DNA of 64,000 nucleotides from Malaciobacter molluscorum LMG 25693 (GTDB lineage Bacteria; Campylobacterota; Campylobacteria; Campylobacterales; Arcobacteraceae): NCBI RefSeq assembly GCF_003544935.1, contig NZ_CP032098.1, positions 1,178,001 to 1,242,000 of the forward strand, read 5' to 3'. Shown piece by piece: positions 9,475 to 19,560 of this stretch (position 1 is its first letter; each line of letters starts with the position of its first letter). The notes under the pieces were generated by a model. It saw only the letters and a program-made list of their open reading frames with translations, ran no database searches and was not told where the DNA came from. The position numbers and the translations under genes were made by a program.

Positions 9475-9726
9475 CTATAAATCATCTTCTAATTGCATCT
9501 CTGCTAGAACTGCAAGTATATCTTCAGCTTGTTTTTCTGGTAATTCATTTTTTGCAATAGCTCTTAACACTTCATCAAAATATTTCTTTAAATCTTTTAA
9601 ATATTGTAATTCTTCTTTATCTTCTTGAGTTTTTTGATTTTTTGAAACTTCTTTTATCGTCTCATCAAGTTCAAGAAGTGCATCATTTTCTAAAATATCT
9701 TTTAGTTCTTTTATTTTTGGATTCAA
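9475..9726 (-). CDS. Small acidic coiled-coil protein
   Basis: An 83-residue protein, almost entirely helical and acidic, rich in Glu, Leu and Lys (IKEVSKNQKTQEDKEELQ). It has no signal peptide or membrane segment and no family I recognise. AAGGAAT upstream gives a ribosome site. It is transcribed alone, with AT-rich spacers on both sides. Confidence 0.55.
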   Translation of the reverse strand: MNPKIKELKDILENDALLELDETIKEVSKNQKTQEDKEELQYLKDLKKYFDEVLRAIAKNELPEKQAEDILAVLAEMQLEDDL

Positions 9727-9854
9727 AATCTATTCCTTATTTTTTAATTTTAAAAGTATAACGAAAAAAATATTATATTAGCTCAAAATAAAATAATTGC
9801 ATTTAATTATTTTATCTGCTATAATTTTTGCATCTTCAAAATTAAGGATTTGCT

Positions 9855-10304
9855 ATGTTAGAAACTATTTTGAATTATGTAAAGATAAACGAAAATATCT
9901 CTACTTCAGGACAACCAACACAAGAAGAACTTGAACAAATAGCAAAAAATGATTTTAAAGTTGTGATTAATTTAGCTTTGACTGATTCGTCATTAGCTTT
10001 AGAAAATGAAGATAAAATTGTAAGTGATTTAGGACTTACTTATATTCATATACCTGTGGATTTTGAAAATCCAGAATGGGACAATCTTAAAATATTTTTA
10101 AACATAATGAATGGCTTTTCTAATCAAAAAGTTTGGGTACATTGTGCGAAAAATTATAGAGTAACTTCATTTATGTATGTATTTCATAAATACTTTCTAA
10201 AAACTCCTTTTGAACAAATAGATTTATCTGTTTTTGATATGTGGACTCCTAGTAAAAAATGGCAAGATTTAATGAAAATATCATTTGAGCAGTTACAAGC
10301 TTAA
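9855..10304 (+). CDS. DSP-like protein phosphatase
   Basis: A 149-residue protein resembling the small dual-specificity-type phosphatases of the DUF442 group. It begins with a strand motif, ENISTSGQPTQEEL, followed by VVINLALTD and the active-site loop VHCAKNYRVTSF (about residues 96-107). The loop has four residues between Cys and Arg, not five as in standard CX5R enzymes; VHCAxNxRVS-type loops are common in this group. A phosphatase role is likely, though the substrate is unknown. TAAGGAT precedes the ATG. Confidence 0.75.
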   Translation: MLETILNYVKINENISTSGQPTQEELEQIAKNDFKVVINLALTDSSLALENEDKIVSDLGLTYIHIPVDFENPEWDNLKIFLNIMNGFSNQKVWVHCAKNYRVTSFMYVFHKYFLKTPFEQIDLSVFDMWTPSKKWQDLMKISFEQLQA

Positions 10305-10399
10305 AAGACTTTTTATGGTACTTTTCGTTAAAATACTGCACTTATAATAAATTACAAAAATAATATATTTAACAAATATAAAAAACTATGGGATAAAAT

Positions 10400-11509
10400 T
10401 TGAAGATAGAGACAAAAACAGCAAGGTTCTCTACACCACTATATTTGGAAAGTGGTAGGATACTTGAGCCTTTTGAGATAATATATGAAACTTATGGAGA
10501 ACTAAACGAAGATAAATCAAATGTAATTGTAATTTGTCATGCTTTAGCAGGAAGCCATCACGCAGCGGGAAGATATGCTGATGAAGCAAAGCCTGGTTGG
10601 TGGGATAAATTCATAGGAGATGGAAAAGCAGTAGATACTACAAAATATTTTGTTATTTGTACAAATAATATAGGTTCCTGCTTTGGTTCAACAAATCCTA
10701 TGAGTCCAAACTATCCAAGTGATGAACCATATAGATTTAAATTTCCAGTAATTACGATTTCTGATATAGTAAAAGCACAAAGAATACTTTTTGATTCACT
10801 TGGAATACATCATGTAAAAGCAGTAATTGGTGGTTCTATGGGAGGAATGCAAGCTTTATGTTACTCAATAGAGCATACAAGGTTTGCAGATACCGTTATA
10901 GCCTTAGCAACTACTGCTTATACAAGACCTTGGGCAATAGCAATAAATAAAATAGCAATGGAGTCAGTAAGACATGATCCAGCTTTTAATAATGGACACT
11001 ATAAAAAAGATGATTTATTAGCAAAAGGACTACCAGGACTTGCAATAGGAAGAATGGCAGGACTAATAGCATATTTAAGTCCAACACTATTTAATAAAAA
11101 GTTTGGAAGAAACTATGCGCATACAGATGGACTTTATGAGCTTTTTGGAAGATTTGAAGTTGAGAGATATTTAGAGTATAACTCATATAGTTTTCCTAAA
11201 ATCTTTGATCCACTTTCATATCTTTATATATGTAAAACAATGAATATTTTTGATGTATCAAGAAATGAAGATACACTAGAAGATGTATTTAGTAAAATCA
11301 AATGCAACTTACACCTTATATCTTTTTCTGATGATATGCTATTTTTCCCAGAAGAGATGCAAGAGATATATGATATTATGTGTAAAATTGGCAAAAAAGA
11401 GCAAGTATCATATAAGATGATTGAGAGTGAATCTGGACATGATTCATTTCTTGTGGAAGTTGAAAAGTTTGAAGAACATGTAAGAGAAATACTAAAAGGA
11501 ATAGAATGA
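10400..11509 (+). CDS. metX: Homoserine O-acetyltransferase
   Basis: This enzyme acetylates L-homoserine with acetyl-CoA in methionine synthesis. The 369-residue alpha/beta-hydrolase shows every landmark: the oxyanion stretch VICHALAGSHHAAGR, GWWDKFIGDGKAVDT, NNIGSCFGSTNPMSPN, the nucleophile elbow GGSMGGMQA (about residue 146), the Asp in SFSDDMLFF, and the His in SGHDSFLVE near the C-terminus. The start is a TTG with GGGA upstream. Its stop overlaps the xseB start in ATGA, so the two are co-translated. Confidence 0.95.
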   Translation: MKIETKTARFSTPLYLESGRILEPFEIIYETYGELNEDKSNVIVICHALAGSHHAAGRYADEAKPGWWDKFIGDGKAVDTTKYFVICTNNIGSCFGSTNPMSPNYPSDEPYRFKFPVITISDIVKAQRILFDSLGIHHVKAVIGGSMGGMQALCYSIEHTRFADTVIALATTAYTRPWAIAINKIAMESVRHDPAFNNGHYKKDDLLAKGLPGLAIGRMAGLIAYLSPTLFNKKFGRNYAHTDGLYELFGRFEVERYLEYNSYSFPKIFDPLSYLYICKTMNIFDVSRNEDTLEDVFSKIKCNLHLISFSDDMLFFPEEMQEIYDIMCKIGKKEQVSYKMIESESGHDSFLVEVEKFEEHVREILKGIE

Positions 11510-11715
11510 GCGAAGAGAAAAAAGAAGAAACACTAGCTTTTGAAGAAAAAATCTTAAAAGCAAAAGAGTTACTTGAAAAACTAAACAATCAAGACATCAC
11601 ACTTCAAGACTCAATTGAAGTATATAAATCAGGTATAAAACAACTAGACGAAGCTCAAAAATTACTAGATGAAGCAAAACTAATATTTACTACAAAAGAG
11701 AAAGATAATAATTAA
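11506..11715 (+). CDS. xseB: Exodeoxyribonuclease VII small subunit
   Basis: A 69-residue protein with the XseB pattern: LAFEEKILKAKELLEKLNNQ followed by ITLQDSIEVYKSGIKQLDEAQKLL. It is the small helical subunit of exonuclease VII, which degrades single-stranded DNA with XseA. It overlaps metX by four bases. The large-subunit gene is not in this window. Confidence 0.9.
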   Translation: MSEEKKEETLAFEEKILKAKELLEKLNNQDITLQDSIEVYKSGIKQLDEAQKLLDEAKLIFTTKEKDNN

Positions 11716-11843
11716 AATTATTATTTAATAAAAACTTAGATAGACTTTTCCAAGTAAATTTTGGAGAAGTTTATGCAAAACACAATAAAATAAAATCATT
11801 AGACTTTATAGATAAACCAAGAGAAAAACTACTAAAAAAATAA
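11712..11843 (+). pseudogene. 3' remnant of a lost gene
   Basis: An open frame with no start codon runs from about 11712 to a TAA at 11841-11843. It encodes a C-terminal-looking peptide with LDRLFQVNFGEVYAKHNKIK and DFIDKPREKLLKK. It sits exactly between xseB and the restriction-modification operon, where a gene was probably truncated when that operon was inserted or a former neighbour was deleted. The parent family is not recognised. The rest of the 282-bp gap is AT-rich. Confidence 0.4.
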
Positions 11844-11997
11844 GAAAACCTTAGGACTAAAAATACTTGCCTTTGTGATATTTTCAAAAAATGGATTTAT
11901 AAGTTTAAAAATCAAGGAGTTTGCTTTTAGCTAATATATTGCAAATCTTTTGTAAAATATTGTTTTTTAATATATACAAATAGGTTTTATAAAATAT

Positions 11998-13911
11998 ATG
12001 ACAACACAAGAGTTAAAAAAGTTAGAAGACAATTTATGGGCAAGTGCAAATAGACTAAGAGCAACTGGTGGTATCAAATCAGCTGATTATGCAGTACCTG
12101 TACTTGGAATCATTTTTCTAAGATTTGCTGATAATAAATATTCACTTTACGAAGAGCAAATTTTAAAAGAGTTCAAAGAGAGTCAAAACACAAGAAATCC
12201 AGAGAATATAGAAAAAATAGCATTTAGAATTTGTGGATTTTATCTGGGTGAAAAATCAAGATATGAATATCTTTTAAATCTTTCTGATTCAAACAGTATA
12301 GCAAAAGCTATAAAAGAAGCTATGGAAGATATAGAGTCATGGCAAGATGAAAAGTTTCAAGATATACTCCCAAAAGACAACTACTACAATATAGAAAAAG
12401 AGGATAAAACTATCCTTCCTGAACTTTTAAAAACTTTTTCAGATATTCCAAAAGATGCTAGTGGAGATGTTTTTGGAAAGATTTATGAGTATTTTTTAGG
12501 AAAATTTGCACTAAGTGAAGGTCAAAAAGGTGGAGAGTTCTTTACTCCAACTTCAGTGGTAAGATTTATTGTTGAAGTTATAGAGCCATATAGTGGAAAG
12601 ATATTTGACCCTGCTTGTGGTTCAGGTGGTATGTTTGTTCAATCTGCAAACTTCTTGGATAAAACAAAACATAAAAGAGAAGATATCTATGTATGTGGTC
12701 AAGAAAATGAAACATCAACTGTAAAACTAGCCAAGATGAACCTACTGGTTAATAACTTAAGAGGTGAGATAAAAAAAGTTAACTCTTATGAAGAGAACCC
12801 ATATGATTCTAAAAATAAATTTAACTATGTGATGGCAAATCCCCCTTTTAATGTAAAAGGTGTAAAAGAAGCAACAGTAAAAGATGATGATAGATTTAAC
12901 TTCTATGGGTTACCTAAAAACAAGGGTAACAAAGATGACAAGATAACCGATGCAAACTATCTTTGGATATCTCTTTTTGCCACATCCTTAAATGAGACAG
13001 GAAAAGCAGGGTTTGTTATGCCAAACTCTGCAAGTGATGCAAGAAATAGTGAATATGAGATAAGAAAAAAGATAGTAGATAGTGGGATAATTGATTGTAT
13101 GGTTACTATTCCATCAAATATGTTTTATACTGTAACTTTACCTGCTACGCTTTGGTTTTTTGATAAAAGTAAGATAAAAACGCCAAGAGAGGATAAAATC
13201 CTTTTTATAGATGCTAGAAATATATTCAAACAAATTGATAGAGCACATAGAGAGTGGAGTAAAGAACATATCCAAAATCTAAGCACCATAGTAAATCTAT
13301 ACCATGGAAGTGATGAAAAGTATAATAAAAATATCCAAAACTATACTGAGAATTTAAACGTGAGTAAAAAAGAGCTTGATCCAATATTTAAAGAGTATGA
13401 GAGTTTTTACAATGAATTATCAAGTAAGATTGAAGAGAAAAACTTAGAAGCAAAATATTCAACAGAGATTAAAGAGATAAATGAACTTCTAAAAACTATA
13501 AAAGAACAAAATCAAAACCTACAAGAAAAATTAAAACTAGATTTAAAAAAACTAAAGCTAACAAAACAGCTAAAAGAGTTAGACACTAAGCTAGAAAATT
13601 TAGAAGAGAAAATAAAAGAGATAAACTATTGGGATGAAAATATCTCATGGCTTCAAACAAACTTCCCAGATGGAAAGTATCAAGATGTAGTAGGACTTTG
13701 TAAAATAGCAAGTAGAGTTGACTACATAGATGAACACGACTATTCGCTAAATGCTGGAAGATATGTAGGTATTGCACTTGAGGATGACAGTTTAAGCGAG
13801 GAAGAGTTTAAAACTCTTATAAAAGAGAAACATCAAGAACTGCAAACTCTAAATAAAGAGGCAAGTGAACTTGAAAAGCTTATTGATACCAATTTTTCTA
13901 AGGTGTTTTAA
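11998..13911 (+). CDS. hsdM: Type I restriction-modification DNA methyltransferase subunit
   Basis: HsdM adds a methyl group to adenine in the asymmetric site chosen by HsdS. The 637-residue protein opens with the N-terminal helical domain (LWASANRLRATGGIKSADY), then has the SAM-binding motif FDPACGSGGMF near residue 203 and the catalytic NPPF at about residues 281-284. A long Glu/Lys-rich coiled coil (roughly residues 440-550) precedes the C-terminus, making it longer than the classic 520-residue HsdM and placing it nearer the type IC-like or long-tailed groups. The stop abuts the hsdS start (TTTTAATGG), so expression is coupled. Confidence 0.95.
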   Translation: MTTQELKKLEDNLWASANRLRATGGIKSADYAVPVLGIIFLRFADNKYSLYEEQILKEFKESQNTRNPENIEKIAFRICGFYLGEKSRYEYLLNLSDSNSIAKAIKEAMEDIESWQDEKFQDILPKDNYYNIEKEDKTILPELLKTFSDIPKDASGDVFGKIYEYFLGKFALSEGQKGGEFFTPTSVVRFIVEVIEPYSGKIFDPACGSGGMFVQSANFLDKTKHKREDIYVCGQENETSTVKLAKMNLLVNNLRGEIKKVNSYEENPYDSKNKFNYVMANPPFNVKGVKEATVKDDDRFNFYGLPKNKGNKDDKITDANYLWISLFATSLNETGKAGFVMPNSASDARNSEYEIRKKIVDSGIIDCMVTIPSNMFYTVTLPATLWFFDKSKIKTPREDKILFIDARNIFKQIDRAHREWSKEHIQNLSTIVNLYHGSDEKYNKNIQNYTENLNVSKKELDPIFKEYESFYNELSSKIEEKNLEAKYSTEIKEINELLKTIKEQNQNLQEKLKLDLKKLKLTKQLKELDTKLENLEEKIKEINYWDENISWLQTNFPDGKYQDVVGLCKIASRVDYIDEHDYSLNAGRYVGIALEDDSLSEEEFKTLIKEKHQELQTLNKEASELEKLIDTNFSKVF

Positions 13912-15059
13912 TGGCTTGGGAAGAGGTTAAATTTGGAGAACTACTCACTTTAAAACAAGGTTTTGCTTTAAATAGTAAAAGTAAGCATTACTTAAGTGAT
14001 GAAGAAAATGGTATTCCATTATTAAAGATATCTGATTTATTTAATAATACCGAAACACTTTTTGTGAAAAAAGAAATTCCAAAACAATTTTTAGTATTTG
14101 AAGATGAAATAATCTACAGTCGAACAGGACAAGTTGGTTATGCTTTTATGGGTAAAAAAGGAGTAATATATAATAACTGCTTTAAAGTAATTCCTAATGA
14201 AGAAAAAATAAACAAAAAATTTTTATATAAAATTTTAAACACGGAAATTATAAGAAATTATGCTCAAACATTAGCAACTGGTACAGCTCAACTTGATTTA
14301 AACCATGATGCTTTTAAAAGTATAAAAATAAATTTACCACCTTTAGAAACTCAACAAAAAATAGTCAATCTAATTTCCAACTATGATGACTTGATAGAAA
14401 ACAACAGTAAGCGAATAAAACTTTTAGAGAATATGGCAGAAGAGCTTTACAAAGAGTGGTTTGTAAGACTTCGATTTCCAAACTATAAAAATACAAAAAT
14501 AGAAAATGGAATACCCCAAGGGTGGGAAAGAGTAACCGTTGATAGTTTACTGAAACAATTAAAAGGGACAGCAAAAATTAAAACATCTGAAATGCTTACT
14601 AAAGGAAGATTTCCTGTTATTGATCAAAGTAAAGATTTTATAGCTGGATATACAAATGAGAAAGATATTAATTATTTTGGAGGAATACCTTTTATTGTAT
14701 TTGGAGATCATACTCGAGTCTTAAAATTAATTAATTTTAGTTTTGCAAAAGGAGCAGATGGAGTTCAATTATTAGTATCTAATAATGAAAGGATGCCTCA
14801 ACTACTTTTTTATCATAATTTATTAAATGTTGATTTATCAAACTTTTATTATTCTAGACATTTTAAGTTTTTAAAAAAAGAAAAAGTGCTTTTACCTACT
14901 AAAAAAATTGCAAGTGAATTTAACTCTTTTACTGAAAATTTATATAAAGAAATTGATTTATTGAGAGGTAAAAACCAAAATTTAAAACAAACAAGAGATT
15001 TACTCCTTCCTAGACTACTAAGTGGAAAACTAGATATTGAAAAGCTTGATATAAAATAA
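13911..15059 (+). CDS. hsdS: Type I restriction-modification specificity subunit
   Basis: This 382-residue protein has the two-repeat architecture of HsdS. The first target-recognition half runs to about residue 150 and ends in LPPLETQQKIVNLISNYDDLIENN and a conserved coiled coil. The second half, from about residue 205 (GIPQGWERVTVDSLL), ends in a shorter helix with TRDLLLPRLLSGKL. Each half reads one part of the bipartite DNA site. The second half is somewhat more AT-rich and has less typical spacing, as expected for swapped recognition domains. It overlaps hsdM and lies 10 bp before the RhuM gene. Confidence 0.93.
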   Translation: MAWEEVKFGELLTLKQGFALNSKSKHYLSDEENGIPLLKISDLFNNTETLFVKKEIPKQFLVFEDEIIYSRTGQVGYAFMGKKGVIYNNCFKVIPNEEKINKKFLYKILNTEIIRNYAQTLATGTAQLDLNHDAFKSIKINLPPLETQQKIVNLISNYDDLIENNSKRIKLLENMAEELYKEWFVRLRFPNYKNTKIENGIPQGWERVTVDSLLKQLKGTAKIKTSEMLTKGRFPVIDQSKDFIAGYTNEKDINYFGGIPFIVFGDHTRVLKLINFSFAKGADGVQLLVSNNERMPQLLFYHNLLNVDLSNFYYSRHFKFLKKEKVLLPTKKIASEFNSFTENLYKEIDLLRGKNQNLKQTRDLLLPRLLSGKLDIEKLDIK

Positions 15060-15069
15060 AGGAGAAGTC

Positions 15070-16071
15070 ATGGAAAATCAAAATATCTTAATCTACGAAA
15101 ACCAAAATGGAAATATCAAAGTTGATGTAATATTTAAAGATGAATCTATATGGTTAAATCAAGCTCAAATATGTGAGTTGTATGGTAAAGCAAAGTCAAC
15201 CATAAGTGAGCATATAAAAGCAATCTTTGAAGATGGGGAGTTGGATGAAGAAGTGGTTGTTCGGAAATACCGAACAACCACAAAGCATGGAGCAATAGAG
15301 GGAAAAACTCAAAGTAAAGATGTGAACTTTTATAATCTTGATATGATAATAGCCTTAGGTTTTAAAGTTCGTTCAAATACTGGTACAAAGTTTAGAATTT
15401 GGGCAAATCAAAAGCTAAAAGAATATATCACAAAAGGTTTTGTGCTAGATGATGATAGATTTAAAAATGGCAATCAAATGTCATATTTTGATGAGCTTCA
15501 AAACAGACTTAGAGAGATACGACTTAGTGAGAAGTTTTTCTATCAAAAAATCAAAGATATCTATATGACAAGTATAGATTATGACCCAAAAGATGAAAAA
15601 ACAATAGAGTTTTTCAAAATAGTACAAAACAAACTTTTATGGGCTGTATCATCTCAAATAGCAGCAGAACTTGTACATAATCGTGTAGATATAACAAAAC
15701 CACTTTTAGGTATGAGTTCATATGATGGTGAGAATAAAAATATCACTAAAAAAGATGTAAGTGTTGCAAAAAACTATCTAAACGAAGAAGAGATAAAACT
15801 TCTAGGACTTTTAGTAGAACAATATTTAGCTTTTGCAGAAACTATGGCAAATCAAAAGACACCTATGTATATGAAAGATTGGATAGAAAGACTTGATTTG
15901 ATTTTATCTATGAATGGAAGAGAACTTTTGAAAAATGCTGGAAAAATCTCTCACCAAATGGCAAAAGAAAAAAGTGAATTAGAATATAAAAAATATAAAG
16001 AAAATCAAAAACAAGTAGAAAAAGTACAAAGTCTAAAAGAGTTAGAAGAGGATATAAAAAAACTTAAATAA
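15070..16071 (+). CDS. RhuM-family protein inside the hsd operon
   Basis: A 333-residue RhuM-like protein. The signature block is present: IWLNQAQICELYGKAKSTISEHIK, VVRKYRTTTKHG, VNFYNLDMIIALGFKVRS and FRIWANQKLKEYITKGFVLDD. The first part looks like a winged-helix or Fic-associated DNA-binding module, and the rest is helical. RhuM genes often sit between hsd genes; their contribution is unknown. AAAGGAG lies six bases before the ATG, and hsdR starts 10 bp after its stop. Confidence 0.88.
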   Translation: MENQNILIYENQNGNIKVDVIFKDESIWLNQAQICELYGKAKSTISEHIKAIFEDGELDEEVVVRKYRTTTKHGAIEGKTQSKDVNFYNLDMIIALGFKVRSNTGTKFRIWANQKLKEYITKGFVLDDDRFKNGNQMSYFDELQNRLREIRLSEKFFYQKIKDIYMTSIDYDPKDEKTIEFFKIVQNKLLWAVSSQIAAELVHNRVDITKPLLGMSSYDGENKNITKKDVSVAKNYLNEEEIKLLGLLVEQYLAFAETMANQKTPMYMKDWIERLDLILSMNGRELLKNAGKISHQMAKEKSELEYKKYKENQKQVEKVQSLKELEEDIKKLK

Positions 16072-16081
16072 AGGGTTTAAA

Positions 16082-19000
16082 ATGGCATATATAAATGAAA
16101 GTCATATTGAAGATGCAGATATAAAGTTTTTCTTGAAAAACCTAAAATATGATGAGCATATCAATGCTTGGAAAGATGAACTTGTAGGAAGAGACTCATT
16201 AAAAGAAGTAGTGCTAAAAAAAAGACTTTTTAAGATAATAGAAAAGTTAAACCCAAATATCCCTCAAGAGTGTTTATATGATGCCATTGAACAACTAACC
16301 ATATCAAGAGTAAGTCAAAGTGAGATAAAAGCCAATAGTGAAGTTTATGAGCTTTTAAAAGATGGATATTATACATCTTATAAAAATGAAGAAGGCAAAG
16401 ATGAACCCGTTCAGATTAAGTTTATTGGCTTTGATAAAGATAGCATTCATAATGAGTTTTTGGTAGTATCTCAACTAACTATTGAAAAACTAAGCTCAAC
16501 TGGAAAAAGAAGACCGGATATACTCTTATATGTAAATGGTTTGCCTTTAGTTATGATAGAACTTAAAAGACCTGATATCAAAGTAAAAACAGGATATGAC
16601 AAAAATCTTCAAGACTATAGAGAAGATATTCCTCAACTTTTTTATTATAATCTTTTTGTCGGTATCTCAAATGGTCATCAAACAAGACTTGGAAGTTTTA
16701 ATGCTCCTTGGGAACACTTTTTTTCTTGGACAAAACTAAAAGATAATGTAGAAGATAAAACTCAAGATACCCTTTTACAACTTGAAAACAAAAGTATTCA
16801 CGAAAAGCCAAGACTATCTTTACAAATACTTTGTGAAGGTTTATGCCGTAAAACAAACTTGATAGACTATTTTGAAAACTTTGTTTTATATCATAGAAAA
16901 AGAACAAAGATTATCGCAAAAAACCATCAGTTTTTAGGTGTAAACAGAGCAATAGAAAATCTAAAAAATAGCGAAGATACAAAACTTGGGGTATTTTGGC
17001 ATACCCAAGGAAGTGGAAAATCATACTCTATGATTTTTTTCTCTAAAAAAATAAATAGAAAAGTTGAAGGTAACTGGTCTTTTTTGATTATTACAGATAG
17101 AAATGATTTAGATGACCAAATCTTTAAAAACTTTGTTGATACACAAACCTTAAATCTATCAACCAATCAAAATATGAAAAATAATGAATACCGAGCTAAA
17201 GGAAACAAAAGTCGAGTTCAACTAGAAGAGGCACTAAGTCAAAATAAAAGCTTTTATTTCTCTACTATATTTAATTTTGGACTGGATAAGGGAAAAGTAT
17301 ATAAGAAGAAATCTGACAGAGATGATTGGATAGTAATAGTAGATGAAGCCCATAGAAGTCAATATAAATCATTAGGTGAAAATATGAAAATAGCATTGCC
17401 AAACGCTAAGTTTATAGCTTTTACTGGAACACCTATTTTACAAAATGGCTTAACCGAACAATGGTTTGGAAACTATGTCTCAGAGTATAACTTTGCTCAA
17501 AGTATAGAAGATGGAGCAACAGTTCCTTTATACTATAGAAAAAGTGTTCCAAGTGTAGTTTTAGAAAATGAAGATTTAAGCGATGAAGCAATGGAGATTT
17601 TAAATCAATATGATTTAAATGAAGAACAACTTGATCATCTAAATAGCGAGTACACAACTCTTTTCCAAGCAGTAAAAAGAGATGATAGACTTGATGAGAT
17701 AGCCAAACATATAGTAAAACATTTCCCTCAAAGACTTGATGTAAGAGATGATGAAGGTAAAAGAAAACCAATGAAAGCTATGGTTATCTCTATTGATAAG
17801 TTTACAGCAGTAAAAATGTATGACAAAGTACAACTAGCTTTTAAGGAGGAAACAAAAGAACTCATAAGAGCAAAAAACAAAGCTAAGGGTGAAGAAAAAG
17901 AGCTTATCCAGAGAAAACTTGACTTTATAAATGAAACGAAAATGGCAGTTGTTATTTCTCAAGAGGGAACAGAAAAACAAGAGCAAGAAAAGTTTGCTGC
18001 GCAAGGTTTAGATATTACTTCTCATAGAAAACTTATGAATGAGCCAGATTTAGATGGTCGAGATATAGAGGACTATTTTAAAGATGCAAATAATCCTTAT
18101 AGAATAGTTTTTGTAACTGCCATGTGGATGACTGGTTTTGATGCACCTAGTGTTTCGACATTATATTTGGATAAGCCTATGAAAAACCATACTCTAATGC
18201 AAACAATAGCAAGAGCAAATAGAGTCTATGAAGCAAAGAAAAATGGAATGATAATCGACTACTTTGGCGTATTTAGAAATCTTAAAAAGGCACTTAGTGA
18301 TTATGCTGAGGGAAATACAAGCAGTGAAGATGAAGCTAATATGCCAGTAAAAGAGTTTGGAATGTTAATAGAACTTTTACAAGAGTCAATAAATAAATGT
18401 AAAAGCTATCTAAAAGAGTTTGATATAGATGTAGATAAGATACATGAGATAGGGGAGAAAGGGTTTAAAGAGATAGAACTTTTCAAAGACTATGCAGATA
18501 TTATACTTAAAAGTGATGATAGAAGAAAAGAGTTTAATCTATTTGTTAATACTATAGTTTCACTTTATGACTCGGCAAAACCTGAAATATACAATTATCC
18601 CGATATAAAACAAGAAAGAGATCTGTTTACCTATTTAAAAGAGATTGTAAATAGAAAACTTGATAGAGATGAAGAGATAAATAATGCTCGACGTGAGATT
18701 GATGAACTTTTAGATAGAAGTGTATTGGGAAATAAAGATTTAGAAGATGATACAAAAATCACCATAACTGACTATAGACAAATTAACTTAGGTGAAATAG
18801 ATTTTGAAAAGTTGCGAAAAGAGTTTCCTAAAAAAGCTTACAAAAGTATAGAGTTTACAGACTTAAAAGAGTTTATGGAAATAAAACTAAAACAGATGAC
18901 TGCAAGAAATAAAACAAGAGGAAATTTTTTAGAAGATTTTGAAAAAATTATTGATGAATACAATAACGGAAGTGTCGAAGTAGAAGAAGCTTATGAAACT

Positions 19001-19438
19001 TTATTAAAACAGATAGAAAAACTAAATGAAGAGGAAAAAAGATATATAAAAGAAGGCTTTAGTAGTGAAGAAGAGCTTGAAATATTTGATTTACTTAAAA
19101 AAGATAAACTTACAAAAGATGAGATAAGTAAAGTAAAAAAAACAGCTAAAAATTTATTAAAAACACTAAGTGATAAAAAAAGAGAACTGTTTGTTTATAA
19201 TTGGTATAAAGAGAGACAAAAACAAAGCATAGTAGAACATACAATTGGTAAAGTATTGGAAGAATTACCTGAATCTTATGATGTTAAAATATTTAGAGAA
19301 AAAAAAGAGATGGTTTTTGAACATATATATAATTTAGCAGAGTTAGGTGATGAAAGATTTATTTATGAAAGTATTAATAATAGTGATTATGCACCTGTGC
19401 TTTATGATTTAAAAGAAGCACAAGTAAAAGTAGAATAA
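16082..19438 (+). CDS. hsdR: Type I restriction-modification endonuclease/translocase subunit
   Basis: HsdR is the motor and nuclease of the type I complex, pumping and cutting unmethylated DNA. The 1118-residue protein shows the PD-(D/E)XK-type nuclease core (RPDILLYVNGLPLVMIELKR, near residues 145-165), Walker A in HTQGSGKSYS (about residue 307), the DEAH box VDEAHRSQ (about residue 419), the helicase motif FTGTPILQ, and the later helicase motif TGFDAPSVSTLYLDKP with QTIARANRV. A long helical C-terminal region probably contacts HsdM. No frameshift is seen, so the whole system looks intact. Confidence 0.95.
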   Translation: MAYINESHIEDADIKFFLKNLKYDEHINAWKDELVGRDSLKEVVLKKRLFKIIEKLNPNIPQECLYDAIEQLTISRVSQSEIKANSEVYELLKDGYYTSYKNEEGKDEPVQIKFIGFDKDSIHNEFLVVSQLTIEKLSSTGKRRPDILLYVNGLPLVMIELKRPDIKVKTGYDKNLQDYREDIPQLFYYNLFVGISNGHQTRLGSFNAPWEHFFSWTKLKDNVEDKTQDTLLQLENKSIHEKPRLSLQILCEGLCRKTNLIDYFENFVLYHRKRTKIIAKNHQFLGVNRAIENLKNSEDTKLGVFWHTQGSGKSYSMIFFSKKINRKVEGNWSFLIITDRNDLDDQIFKNFVDTQTLNLSTNQNMKNNEYRAKGNKSRVQLEEALSQNKSFYFSTIFNFGLDKGKVYKKKSDRDDWIVIVDEAHRSQYKSLGENMKIALPNAKFIAFTGTPILQNGLTEQWFGNYVSEYNFAQSIEDGATVPLYYRKSVPSVVLENEDLSDEAMEILNQYDLNEEQLDHLNSEYTTLFQAVKRDDRLDEIAKHIVKHFPQRLDVRDDEGKRKPMKAMVISIDKFTAVKMYDKVQLAFKEETKELIRAKNKAKGEEKELIQRKLDFINETKMAVVISQEGTEKQEQEKFAAQGLDITSHRKLMNEPDLDGRDIEDYFKDANNPYRIVFVTAMWMTGFDAPSVSTLYLDKPMKNHTLMQTIARANRVYEAKKNGMIIDYFGVFRNLKKALSDYAEGNTSSEDEANMPVKEFGMLIELLQESINKCKSYLKEFDIDVDKIHEIGEKGFKEIELFKDYADIILKSDDRRKEFNLFVNTIVSLYDSAKPEIYNYPDIKQERDLFTYLKEIVNRKLDRDEEINNARREIDELLDRSVLGNKDLEDDTKITITDYRQINLGEIDFEKLRKEFPKKAYKSIEFTDLKEFMEIKLKQMTARNKTRGNFLEDFEKIIDEYNNGSVEVEEAYETLLKQIEKLNEEEKRYIKEGFSSEEELEIFDLLKKDKLTKDEISKVKKTAKNLLKTLSDKKRELFVYNWYKERQKQSIVEHTIGKVLEELPESYDVKIFREKKEMVFEHIYNLAELGDERFIYESINNSDYAPVLYDLKEAQVKVE

Positions 19439-19560
19439 ATATTAACTAATTTACTCAAGATTAAATTTGATTTAAGTCACACTTTTTTAACCTTATTTTG
19501 CTATGATTACAATAAGAAATTTATAAACATTAATGTTTACTTATTTACTAAGGATTAAAT

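Noticed and set aside
17433-17771. Gene on the strand opposite hsdR
   Set aside because: The open frame is antisense inside hsdR, has Leu/His-rich low-complexity content and no ribosome site. It is a shadow of the real gene.
11998-19438. Restriction-modification operon as cargo of the conjugative element
   Set aside because: It lies outside the att repeats, separated by carB and other chromosomal genes.
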